A stretch of 11,792 bases of DNA from Planctomycetota bacterium. GTDB taxonomy: Bacteria > Planctomycetota > Phycisphaerae > Sedimentisphaerales > Anaerobacaceae. The position numbers were made by a program, and so were the translations under genes. The notes below the pieces were generated by a model. That model did not search any database, was not told the DNA's origin, and saw nothing but the letters and a program-made list of their open reading frames with translations. The stretch spans positions 1 to 11,792 of the forward strand of contig JAFNGF010000342.1 of assembly GCA_017885385.1 (NCBI GenBank), written 5' to 3'. Below, in pieces: positions 1 through 5,836 of the stretch (position 1 is the first letter of the stretch; each line of letters begins with the position of its first letter).

Positions 1-387
1 GCTTGGCCCCGCGTACATTGCAGAGTGGCCTTGTTTCAGAGGATCCAGGGACCTTATAGTAGCGGTCAACTTCAATTGCACACTGCTGTGCGGAATAAAC
101 AAAACCTATCTGGCCGGGAATTGGGGCTGCTCGATGAATCCTGAGGATATTGACATGCCCGGAGGAACCAGCACGGTTTGTGTGAAGCTGTGGAAACCGG
201 ACCTATTGAGCGCACCGCCTGGCGAGAACATATGTCAATATCCTCAGGATTCATCGAGCAGCCCCAATTCCCGGCCAGATAGGTTTTGTTTATTCCGCAC
301 AGCAGTGTGCAATTGAAGTTGACCGCTACTATAAGGTCCCTGGATCCTCTGAAACAAGGCCACTCTGCAATGTACGCGGGGCCAAGC
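1..387. repeat. Perfect 156-bp inverted repeat with 75-base spacer
   Basis: Bases 1-156 are the exact reverse complement of 232-387; I found no mismatch on reading both arms. The spacer is 157-231. The left arm begins at the first base of the window, so the repeat may extend further or the contig may start here. Both arms carry the same piece of a secreted-protein gene. An octamer that is its own reverse complement, ACATATGT, sits at the right-hand junction (228-235). A perfect long palindrome at a sequence end is typical of a fold-back read or assembly chimera, though a real inverted duplication cannot be excluded from sequence alone. Confidence 0.97.
2..231 (+). pseudogene. Plus-strand copy of the 3' part of the secreted-protein gene
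   Basis: Reading from base 2 on the plus strand, the frame is open and repeats residues 73-123 of the minus-strand protein exactly. It then continues through the spacer (157-231) as a further 26 residues that look like protein: M-P-G-G-T-S-T-V-C-V-K-L, ending P-P-G-E-N-I. After 231 it runs into the reverse complement of itself. This is most simply the true 3' continuation of the gene starting at 602, attached in the wrong orientation by a fold-back. It has no start of its own in the window. Confidence 0.6.
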
Positions 388-602
388 GCTGCGCACTCCA
401 CCTGCTCGAGTTGAATTTCCCACCCTTCTTGATTCGTGATGTCAATGAACCACGGTATCTTCATTTTGATGGGGAAATCCTTGACGGGTTGTGCGAACCA
501 AGTCCAGTAGCCTTGCCAGCCCTCAATTTTCTTCTCTCCGGCCAGTGCTGGCAGCGCAAACAGAACCACTGCTACAATACCTAACAACACACTCTTCTTC
601 AT
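232..602 (-). CDS. Secreted Cys-containing protein of unknown function, 3' end lost at the inverted repeat
   Basis: The product starts with a clear Sec signal peptide: two lysines at residues 2-3, a hydrophobic run at 5-18 and an A-L-A cleavage site before Gly22. It is therefore exported. The start at 602 is supported by GAGAGG a few bases upstream. The trusted part runs to about residue 123 (ending N-P-E-D-I-D). Past base 232 the minus-strand frame stays open to 72 but enters the spacer backwards and then antisense of itself, so that tail should not be believed. The plausible continuation lies on the plus strand (157-231) and reads P-G-G-T-S-T-V-C-V-K-L, giving about 149 residues with no stop reached. 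Cysteines at 70, 83, 98, 102, 115 and 132 could form disulphides. I do not recognise the family. A C-terminal sorting signal cannot be judged because the end is missing. Confidence 0.7.
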
Positions 603-918
603 ACCCTACCTCTCTTCTAACAACCGCACAAGCAACTGACTATCTTCTGAATCCGTTCCTTTGAGGCGATCCACCTTCCTCTTTGTTGTCGTGCTGCCTC
701 CTCCTTCGACGACAACTGCCTGATGTGCTTCAAGTTCTCTGCATTCAAATAACCGCACTTACTGGGAGGTTCGAGCGGAACCAAGTTGAGCGCGCTCCCG
801 CCCCTCCTTAGTCTTACCTCTCTTTACTTTCCACCCAATCGTGGTCCAGCCACAAAAACGCTGGCACCTCCTCGGAGCATAGGCGAATATCCGCCGATGC
901 CGTCCGACAATCTTCCTA

Positions 919-947
919 AATTTACCAGTTTCTCTGTCCTACGTCAA
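919..947 (-). promoter_or_regulatory. Sigma70-like promoter for the secreted-protein gene
   Basis: On the minus strand, TTGACG (947-942) is followed after exactly 17 bp by TAAATT (924-919). This is five of six and four of six matches to the consensus boxes at ideal spacing. Transcription would start near 912 and leave a leader of about 310 bases before the ATG at 602. A 7-bp perfect stem (685-691 with 710-716) lies in that leader. Confidence 0.5.
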
Positions 948-1031
948 TAGTAAAATAGAGAAAATGACCGAATTTTTGTGACTTGCCCCATTTTTTCTAT
1001 TCTTATCAGTTGGTCGCCGAATTCTGACGTC

Positions 1032-1096
1032 AATTTGCCTGCTACCAACATCCTCTTGTAAATCTGCCAATTTCTTGGCTTTTCGCGAAATTTGCC
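1032..1096. repeat. Three evenly spaced AATYTGCC direct repeats
   Basis: AATTTGCC occurs at 1032-1039 and 1089-1096, with AATCTGCC at 1061-1068 between them. Start-to-start distances are 29 and 28 bp, close to three helical turns, so the copies would lie on nearly the same DNA face. A weaker relative, AATTTACC, is at 919-926 over the -10 box of the minus-strand promoter. This could be a binding array for a regulator of the divergent promoters. The repeats are short and may be chance. Confidence 0.35.
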
Positions 1097-1320
1097 TACG
1101 AATATGGCCGAAAAACTTCAGAATCCGGCTTTTTTCCGCCAAGTAGCATTGAGCGGCCTGGTAAGCGATGTTTGTGTCTGGCCGAACACCCAGATAGGGC
1201 GACGTTGTCCGGGGAGGCTGGAAGGCTTACCTGTGTCAGATTGTCACAAGATTAGCTATTGGTTCTTGGACAGCGCAGGCTGGACGCAATTGGCCTGGGC
1301 AGTGGAGTTAAGCGCGCAAA

Positions 1321-1339
1321 TCCGCGGTTGACACGCGGA
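1321..1339. promoter_or_regulatory. Candidate operator: perfect dyad over the -35 box
   Basis: TCCGCG (1321-1326) and CGCGGA (1334-1339) form a perfect inverted repeat with a 7-base centre that contains the whole TTGACA -35 hexamer (1328-1333). A dimeric repressor bound here would block RNA polymerase at the promoter of the EpsI-like gene. No candidate regulator gene is in the window. Confidence 0.5.
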
Positions 1340-1356
1340 GTATAACCATATAGGAT
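1328..1356 (+). promoter_or_regulatory. Sigma70-like promoter for the epsI-aminotransferase unit
   Basis: A perfect TTGACA (1328-1333) is followed after 17 bp by TAGGAT (1351-1356), four of six matches to TATAAT. Predicted start is near 1363, leaving a leader of about 200 bases. That leader can form AGCACC (1412-1417) with GGTGCT (1465-1470), enclosing a smaller CTATA (1429-1433) with TATAG (1444-1448) hairpin. Confidence 0.6.
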
Positions 1357-1563
1357 TTTTACCAATAGTGCACCTACATAGGCAGAAGAATCCAGTCGAC
1401 TTGTGGTAGGCAGCACCAAGCAGAACCTCTATATGGCTGGCTGTATAGTGCGGCCTTTTGAAGCGGTGCTCTGAGGGCATAGCTGTTGGCGTGCAAGAAT
1501 AAACAAGGATCGTGGCAACAAACGGCCAAACGGAGCTTTTTGACGTCCGCGTTGCCGGGGACA

Positions 1564-2280
1564 ATGAAACTCTGGCAGGCCTGGATCCTGGCTATCGTGC
1601 TTTTGATAGCCTCGGGCGTAATCTACCGCGTGGTGGCATCTCACCTGAACCTTGTGGTTAAGGCCCCCATAGCCTTGCCTGTCCCACTGAGTTTTTTTCC
1701 GAACCGAATCGACTATTGGAGTGGCACAGATCTGACTATCGGGACCACTACCCGGGAATACATGGAAAGGAACTTTGCCGATGACTTTCTGAGTCGAAGA
1801 TACATCAGCAGCGAGAGGAACATCTGGGCTGATGTTTACATTGTATATTGTTCCTCGCGGCCGGGTGGAATACTGGGCCATCGGCCCGGCGTCTGCTATC
1901 CGGCACATGGCTGGATTCACGATAGTGTCGAGCGGTCGCAGTTCATATCTCGGGCCGGTCGGCAGGTTGATTGTCTGGTAAATCGGTTCCGTAAGCCGGC
2001 CCCAGCATACGAGCAAATAGTCGTGTTGAACTTTTACATACTGAATGGGCAAATTACCGCTGATGAGGATGATTTCTCTGGGCCGTTGGGGCGAAGGCCA
2101 AATCTTGCCCGGGACCCGGCTCGATACGTGGCGCAGGTGCAGATAAGCTCGGTTCTGGAGAACTCGGTGCGAACCGCAGCAGCCGATATGACAGATAGGA
2201 TATTGGAGTTTTTGCCTGATAAAGACGGCCGGGTTCGGGCAGCCGCACTTTATCCGGCAGAAAGTGGTGCACTGAGATAG
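1564..2280 (+). CDS. epsI: EpsI-family exosortase-associated protein
   Basis: EpsI/DUF3485 proteins accompany or are fused to exosortases, membrane transpeptidase-like enzymes that process C-terminal sorting tags, often in EPS loci. The product has one N-terminal membrane segment (about residues 6-26) followed by a periplasmic domain. It carries the family signature W-x-G (52-54), N-F-A-D-D-F near 70-75 and H-R-P-G-V-C-Y-P-A-H-G-W at 106-117, with the conserved Cys at 111. I chose ATG 1564 (238 residues) because it begins just before the membrane helix; its GGGG ribosome site is very close. An in-frame TTG at 1486 would add 26 residues and has AGGG upstream. It probably shares a transcript with the next gene, 58 bp downstream. 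No exosortase is in the window, which is unusual for this family. Confidence 0.8.
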   Translation: MKLWQAWILAIVLLIASGVIYRVVASHLNLVVKAPIALPVPLSFFPNRIDYWSGTDLTIGTTTREYMERNFADDFLSRRYISSERNIWADVYIVYCSSRPGGILGHRPGVCYPAHGWIHDSVERSQFISRAGRQVDCLVNRFRKPAPAYEQIVVLNFYILNGQITADEDDFSGPLGRRPNLARDPARYVAQVQISSVLENSVRTAAADMTDRILEFLPDKDGRVRAAALYPAESGALR

Positions 2281-2338
2281 CCGATAGAAGCGTACGTTTT
2301 GAACCGATGGCTAAGTAGTTCTGTCGAGGATCCAGATT

Positions 2339-4033
2339 ATGAGTGGACAAACTCCGGAGAACCTGCAATACACTAAGAACGTTGCGGTTATAGGCTCAGG
2401 CTATTGGGGCAAGAATCTTGTAAGGAACTTTTACGCCCTTGGCGGCCTACGTGTGATTTGCGACACCGATCCGACCAGAGAACCATGGGCAAAGGCGCAG
2501 TATCCGGATGTAGCTTTCACGTCCTCGCTGGACTCAGTGCTCGCGGATGATCAGATAAAGGCTGTTGCCGTTGCTACACCTGCTGTCACTCACTATGAAG
2601 TCGCCAAGGTTGCGCTGCAGGCGGGAAAAGACGTCTTTGTGGAAAAGCCTCTGGCTTTGCAGGTGTGGCAGGGGGAGGAATTGGTTGGCCTGGCAGAGAA
2701 GAATGGCAGAATACTAATGGTCGGCCACATTTTGCTATACCACCCGGCTGTAATCAAATGCTGTGAGCTTATCAGTAACGGAGAGCTCGGCAAGATTCAA
2801 TACTTATACTCGAACCGGCTCAACATCGGCAAGATCCGCACCGAGGAGAACATTCTTTGGAGCTTTGCACCACATGACATCTCTGTCATGCTGGCTCTTC
2901 TTAAGGAGGAGCCACGCGCTGTGTCCTGCCACGGCGCCAACTATCTTCATCAAAGCATCGCCGATGTCACGATGAGCCAGTTCGTATTCCCGAGCGGCGT
3001 CCAGGCTCACATTTTCGTTAGCTGGCTTCATCCATTTAAGGAACAGCGGCTGGTGGTGGTAGGCTCTGACAAGATGGCCGTTTTCGACGATACGGCAGAT
3101 GACAAATTGGTCCTCTACCCGCACAAGATAAGCTGGAAAGACAGAATTCCGGTAGCGGTTAAAGCGGAGGCCGAGCCCATGCCGATCGAGATGAAAGAGC
3201 CGCTCCAGGCCGAATGTGAGCACTTCCTGGAGTGCATCCGGTCGCGAAAACAGCCTCGCAGTGATGGAAAAGAGGGACTGCAGGTGCTCAAGATACTGCG
3301 GCAGTGCCAGGAGTCTATGGAGACTAACCGAGTCGTTACCGTCACTAAGTCCGTGACAGCGGCTGAAGAGAAACCGTATTTTGCTCATCGCACCGCCTTG
3401 GTGGATGAGGGCTGCCAAATCGGAAAAGGTACGAAGATCTGGCACTTCTCGCACGTGATGAAAGACGCCAAGATTGGAGAGAACTGTATTCTTGGCCAGA
3501 ATGTGTTTGTTGCCGGCGGCGTAGTCGTCGGCAATAACGTCAAGGTCCAAAACAACGTTTCGATTTACACAGGGGCAGTTATTGAAGATGATGTTTTTCT
3601 TGGACCAAGTTGTGTCCTGACGAATGTCACAAACCCACGGTCGCAGATTGTACGTCACGACCTTTACGAGAAAACGGTTATCCGGCGGGGGGCGACCGTT
3701 GGGGCGAATTCGACTATTGTCTGTGGGGTCGAGCTTGGCCGATATTCGTTTGTCTCAGCAGGTGCGGTAGTTACCAAGAATGTCCCAGACTACGCTTTAG
3801 TAAAAGGTGTTCCTGCCAAGCAAACCGGCTGGGTGAGTCGGCACGGCATTCCGCTACGGCAGCCAAATGCCGAGGGTATTATGGTTTGTCACGAGAGCGG
3901 CTATCGCTACAAAGAAGTTGAGCCAGGCGTGGTCAAATGCCTGGATTTGGATGAGGATGCTCCGTTGCCGCTGGAACAAGCAGTTGGCAGGGTCTTTTAT
4001 CGTGACGTTGCGGCAAAAAAGCAGCCATCGTGA
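2339..4033 (+). CDS. Fused UDP-sugar 3-dehydrogenase and N-acetyltransferase (WbpB-WbpD type)
   Basis: Residues about 13-335 are a Gfo/Idh/MocA dehydrogenase. The NAD-binding glycine loop G-S-G-Y-W-G is at 19-24, the catalytic E-K-P at 102-104 and H-D at 179-180. Residues about 345-505 are a left-handed beta-helix acyltransferase with repeated hexapeptides such as I-G-E-N-C-I and V-G-N-N-V-K, ending in a Cys-containing tail (C517, C534). In the Pseudomonas pathway these are two proteins: WbpB oxidises C3 of UDP-GlcNAcA, and WbpD acetylates the amine after WbpE transamination. Here one 564-residue chain holds both steps, and the transaminase gene follows 19 bp later. GAGG about 9 bases before ATG 2339 supports the start. 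The domain families are certain; the exact substrate is inferred from the pairing. Confidence 0.88.
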   Translation: MSGQTPENLQYTKNVAVIGSGYWGKNLVRNFYALGGLRVICDTDPTREPWAKAQYPDVAFTSSLDSVLADDQIKAVAVATPAVTHYEVAKVALQAGKDVFVEKPLALQVWQGEELVGLAEKNGRILMVGHILLYHPAVIKCCELISNGELGKIQYLYSNRLNIGKIRTEENILWSFAPHDISVMLALLKEEPRAVSCHGANYLHQSIADVTMSQFVFPSGVQAHIFVSWLHPFKEQRLVVVGSDKMAVFDDTADDKLVLYPHKISWKDRIPVAVKAEAEPMPIEMKEPLQAECEHFLECIRSRKQPRSDGKEGLQVLKILRQCQESMETNRVVTVTKSVTAAEEKPYFAHRTALVDEGCQIGKGTKIWHFSHVMKDAKIGENCILGQNVFVAGGVVVGNNVKVQNNVSIYTGAVIEDDVFLGPSCVLTNVTNPRSQIVRHDLYEKTVIRRGATVGANSTIVCGVELGRYSFVSAGAVVTKNVPDYALVKGVPAKQTGWVSRHGIPLRQPNAEGIMVCHESGYRYKEVEPGVVKCLDLDEDAPLPLEQAVGRVFYRDVAAKKQPS

Positions 4034-4052
4034 CAACAAGGGGAGAAACAAA

Positions 4053-5165
4053 ATGCAGGTGCCTCTATTGGATTTGAAAGCACAGTACGCAGCCATAAAA
4101 AACGAAGTTTTAGCGGCGGTCTCAGAAGTGCTGGAATCTCAGCAGTGTATAGGTGGACCGAAAGTAGCCGAGCTGGAAGAGAAAATAGCCGCCATAAGTG
4201 ACTGTAAATATGCGGTGGGCACTTCAAGTGGTACGGATGCTATCTTGAACAGCCTGATGAGCTTGGATATTGCTGCCGGTGACGAAGTAATTACTACGCC
4301 GTTTACTTTCTTTGCCACCGTTGGCTGCATCGCCCGGGTAGGAGCCAAGCCCGTCTTTGTGGATATCGACCCCAAGACCTACAACATAGATTCCGGTCTT
4401 ATTGAGCGGGCAATCACCAAAAAGACAAGGGCGATTATGCCGGTGCACCTATTCGGCCAGATGGCTGATATGGGCCCAATTATGCAGCTGGCCAACAGAT
4501 ACAATCTCGCAGTCATTGAGGATGCTGCCCAGTCAATCACCAGCACTTATAAGGGTAGGAAGGCAGGGAGTATCGGCAGAGCCGGCTGTTTTAGCTTCTT
4601 TCCCAGTAAGAACCTTGGCGCCGCCGGTGATGGCGGGATGGTTGTCACCAACGATAAGGACCTGTACAACAGGCTCAAGATAATGCGCAACCACGGTGCT
4701 AATCCCAAATACTATCACAAAATCATTGGCGGCAACTTCCGCCTCGACCCGGTCCAGGCTGCAGTTCTTCTGGTTAAACTGCCGCACTTGGACCGGTGGT
4801 CGGAAGCTCGCCGGCGGAATGCCGCATTCTATGATGAGGTTTTTCGACAGAATGAAGTAGTGCAGACGCCGTACATCAGCCCGGATTGCGCAAGCATATT
4901 CAATCAATACGTAATCAGGGTGCCCAAACGTGACGAGCTGATTGCCTGCCTGAAACAAAAAGGCGTCGGCTGCGAAGTCTATTATCCGCATCCGATGCAC
5001 CTTCAGGAATGTTTCAGCTATCTGGGCCACAGGCAGGGCGACTTCCCTGAGTCAGAGAGAGCAGCCAAGGAAGTTCTGGCCCTTCCAATCTATCCAGAGC
5101 TTACCGATGATATGAAAAACTACGTCGCAGAGAGCGTATTGTCATTTGTTTCCACTGTAGAGTAG
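4053..5165 (+). CDS. wbpE: PLP-dependent sugar aminotransferase, DegT/DnrJ/EryC1 family (WbpE type)
   Basis: This cytoplasmic enzyme transfers an amino group to a keto sugar nucleotide, here most likely the 3-keto product of the upstream fusion protein. The family begins with a stretch like V-P-L-L-D-L-K at 3-9, as seen. The PLP-binding Lys is K186 in F-F-P-S-K-N-L-G. D157 and Q160 in E-D-A-A-Q contact the cofactor ring. T-S-S-G-T-D (57-62) fits the phosphate-binding turn. The length of 370 residues is normal. An open frame extends upstream to 3867 inside the previous gene, but ATG 4053 has a strong AGGGGAG ribosome site and matches the family N-terminus. It is the last gene of its unit; the following 670 bp hold no gene. 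Confidence 0.9.
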   Translation: MQVPLLDLKAQYAAIKNEVLAAVSEVLESQQCIGGPKVAELEEKIAAISDCKYAVGTSSGTDAILNSLMSLDIAAGDEVITTPFTFFATVGCIARVGAKPVFVDIDPKTYNIDSGLIERAITKKTRAIMPVHLFGQMADMGPIMQLANRYNLAVIEDAAQSITSTYKGRKAGSIGRAGCFSFFPSKNLGAAGDGGMVVTNDKDLYNRLKIMRNHGANPKYYHKIIGGNFRLDPVQAAVLLVKLPHLDRWSEARRRNAAFYDEVFRQNEVVQTPYISPDCASIFNQYVIRVPKRDELIACLKQKGVGCEVYYPHPMHLQECFSYLGHRQGDFPESERAAKEVLALPIYPELTDDMKNYVAESVLSFVSTVE

Positions 5166-5190
5166 CAATCCATGCGGGCTTGGCCGCCGT

Positions 5191-5215
5191 TCAGGCCCGG
5201 CAGAGCCGGTCCTGA
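5191..5215 (+). terminator. Hairpin after the aminotransferase gene, possible terminator
   Basis: TCAGG (5191-5195) pairs with CCTGA (5211-5215) and CCGG (5197-5200) with CCGG (5206-5209), with one C-T mismatch and a CAGAG loop. It lies 25 bp after the stop codon. There is no T-run after it, so it would be an atypical terminator. GCAGAGCCG within it (5200-5208) also has a distant complement at 5251-5259, so another fold is possible. Confidence 0.3.
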
Positions 5216-5420
5216 CGGGCATCGCGTGTGCTTGTCAATGGGCGCGTTTTCGGCTCTGCTGCCCGCAGTGAAGCTCGCGCCGATAGACCAGCGAATTCAT
5301 TTTTGCCTATTAGCCACCAAAGTGTCCTATTGAGGCTCCTATAATCCTCCGCTTTTGCGCGTTTTATCTTGAGCGCTCGATAGTTTAGTTCTCTTGCCTT
5401 CCCAGCTTGCCTGTTTTTAC

Positions 5421-5448
5421 TTGACCTTTTAGCTCCAAATGATATAAT
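5421..5448 (+). promoter_or_regulatory. Near-consensus sigma70 promoter for the wza-wzc unit
   Basis: TTGACC (5421-5426) is separated by 16 bp from a perfect TATAAT (5443-5448), 11 of 12 consensus bases in all. The predicted start near 5455 gives an unusually long leader of about 380 bases before the wza-like gene. This is the strongest promoter in the window together with the one at 9230. Confidence 0.75.
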
Positions 5449-5454
5449 GTAGCG

Positions 5455-5836
5455 TAACATCCGGGGGAATTAGACAGAGGCATCACAGATAGGCAGCTCT
5501 AACATCCACGGAGAAGGGCAAGGTACACGTGGGGTAGGCTGTTGGAAGCGCCACAATGATGGCGGCGTTAGGTAGTATTTGACATCGAAAGACTGGGACA
5601 GTCTTCGAGAGGCGCACACAGCCACGGTTGTGGGGGACAATTTGGATGAATCCCGCAGGCTGTAGCCCACGGGGACGGAGTCTGAAAGCAGCTAACATAG
5701 GCAGAGTGGTACAACTTGCCCAAGTGGTTTACATGTTTGGCACGTAGCGCAAGGGCACAGTGGTAAGTGAAATTCGTGTGCGGGAGCTTTCTCCCGCAGG
5801 GAAGTCAAGAATTCAGTAGTTGGGGGAGATAGAGTG
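5455..5836 (+). promoter_or_regulatory. Long structured 5' leader upstream of the export genes
   Basis: No gene is visible here. Three local hairpins can be drawn: CGCCA with TGGCG (5549-5564); TCG-bulge-AAGACT with AGTCTTCGA around GGGAC (5585-5608, nine pairs with one bulged A); and TGCGGGAG with CTCCCGCA around CTTT (5779-5798, eight perfect pairs). The last ends 38 bases before the wza start. It is not followed by a T-run. A leader of this length between a strong promoter and the export genes suggests RNA-level control such as antitermination or a riboswitch, but I recognise no known class. Confidence 0.45.

Larger units (their letters stand above)
603..1320. other. Long divergent intergenic region without a convincing gene
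   Basis: No open frame here has a good start, a recognisable domain or the codon character of the neighbouring genes. Bases 912-1140 are more AT-rich than the flanks. Visible regulatory-looking items are the minus-strand promoter (919-947), the palindromes TGACGTCA (1025-1032) and TTTCGCGAAA (1081-1090), and three AATYTGCC direct repeats (1032, 1061, 1089). The region separates the minus-strand secreted-protein gene from the plus-strand EPS genes. Confidence 0.6.

Noticed and set aside
134..316. 60-residue plus-strand ORF
   Set aside because: Its start is an internal Met of the duplicated secreted-protein fragment, and after 231 it runs into the reverse-complement arm.
1..387. Terminal inverted repeats of a transposon
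   Set aside because: No transposase lies between the arms, the spacer is only 75 bases, and the arms encode part of an ordinary secreted protein.
72..602. Intact 176-residue minus-strand protein ending at 72
   Set aside because: Its last 50 or so residues are the reversed spacer and the antisense of its own gene, produced by the inverted repeat; only the part down to about 232 is credible.
1429..2052. 207-residue minus-strand ORF opposite the EpsI-like gene
   Set aside because: The plus strand here carries the unmistakable EpsI motif around C111; the minus-strand frame shows no domain and is an antisense shadow.
2804..3658. 284-residue minus-strand ORF opposite the fusion gene
   Set aside because: It lies entirely within a well-supported dehydrogenase-acetyltransferase gene and shows no recognisable motif.
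5191..5460. 89-residue basic minus-strand ORF after the aminotransferase gene
   Set aside because: It has no ribosome site, overlaps the TTGACC/TATAAT promoter on the other strand, and shows no recognisable domain. The possibility that it is part of a dispersed lineage repeat could not be tested.
5561..5575. ops/JUMPstart antitermination element (GGCGG...GGTAG)
   Set aside because: The bases only loosely resemble the known ops sequence and the spacing within the motif is wrong.
5470..5698. Two overlapping minus-strand ORFs of 66 and 71 residues in the wza leader
   Set aside because: Neither has a ribosome site or protein-like composition; the stretch is better explained as a leader RNA.
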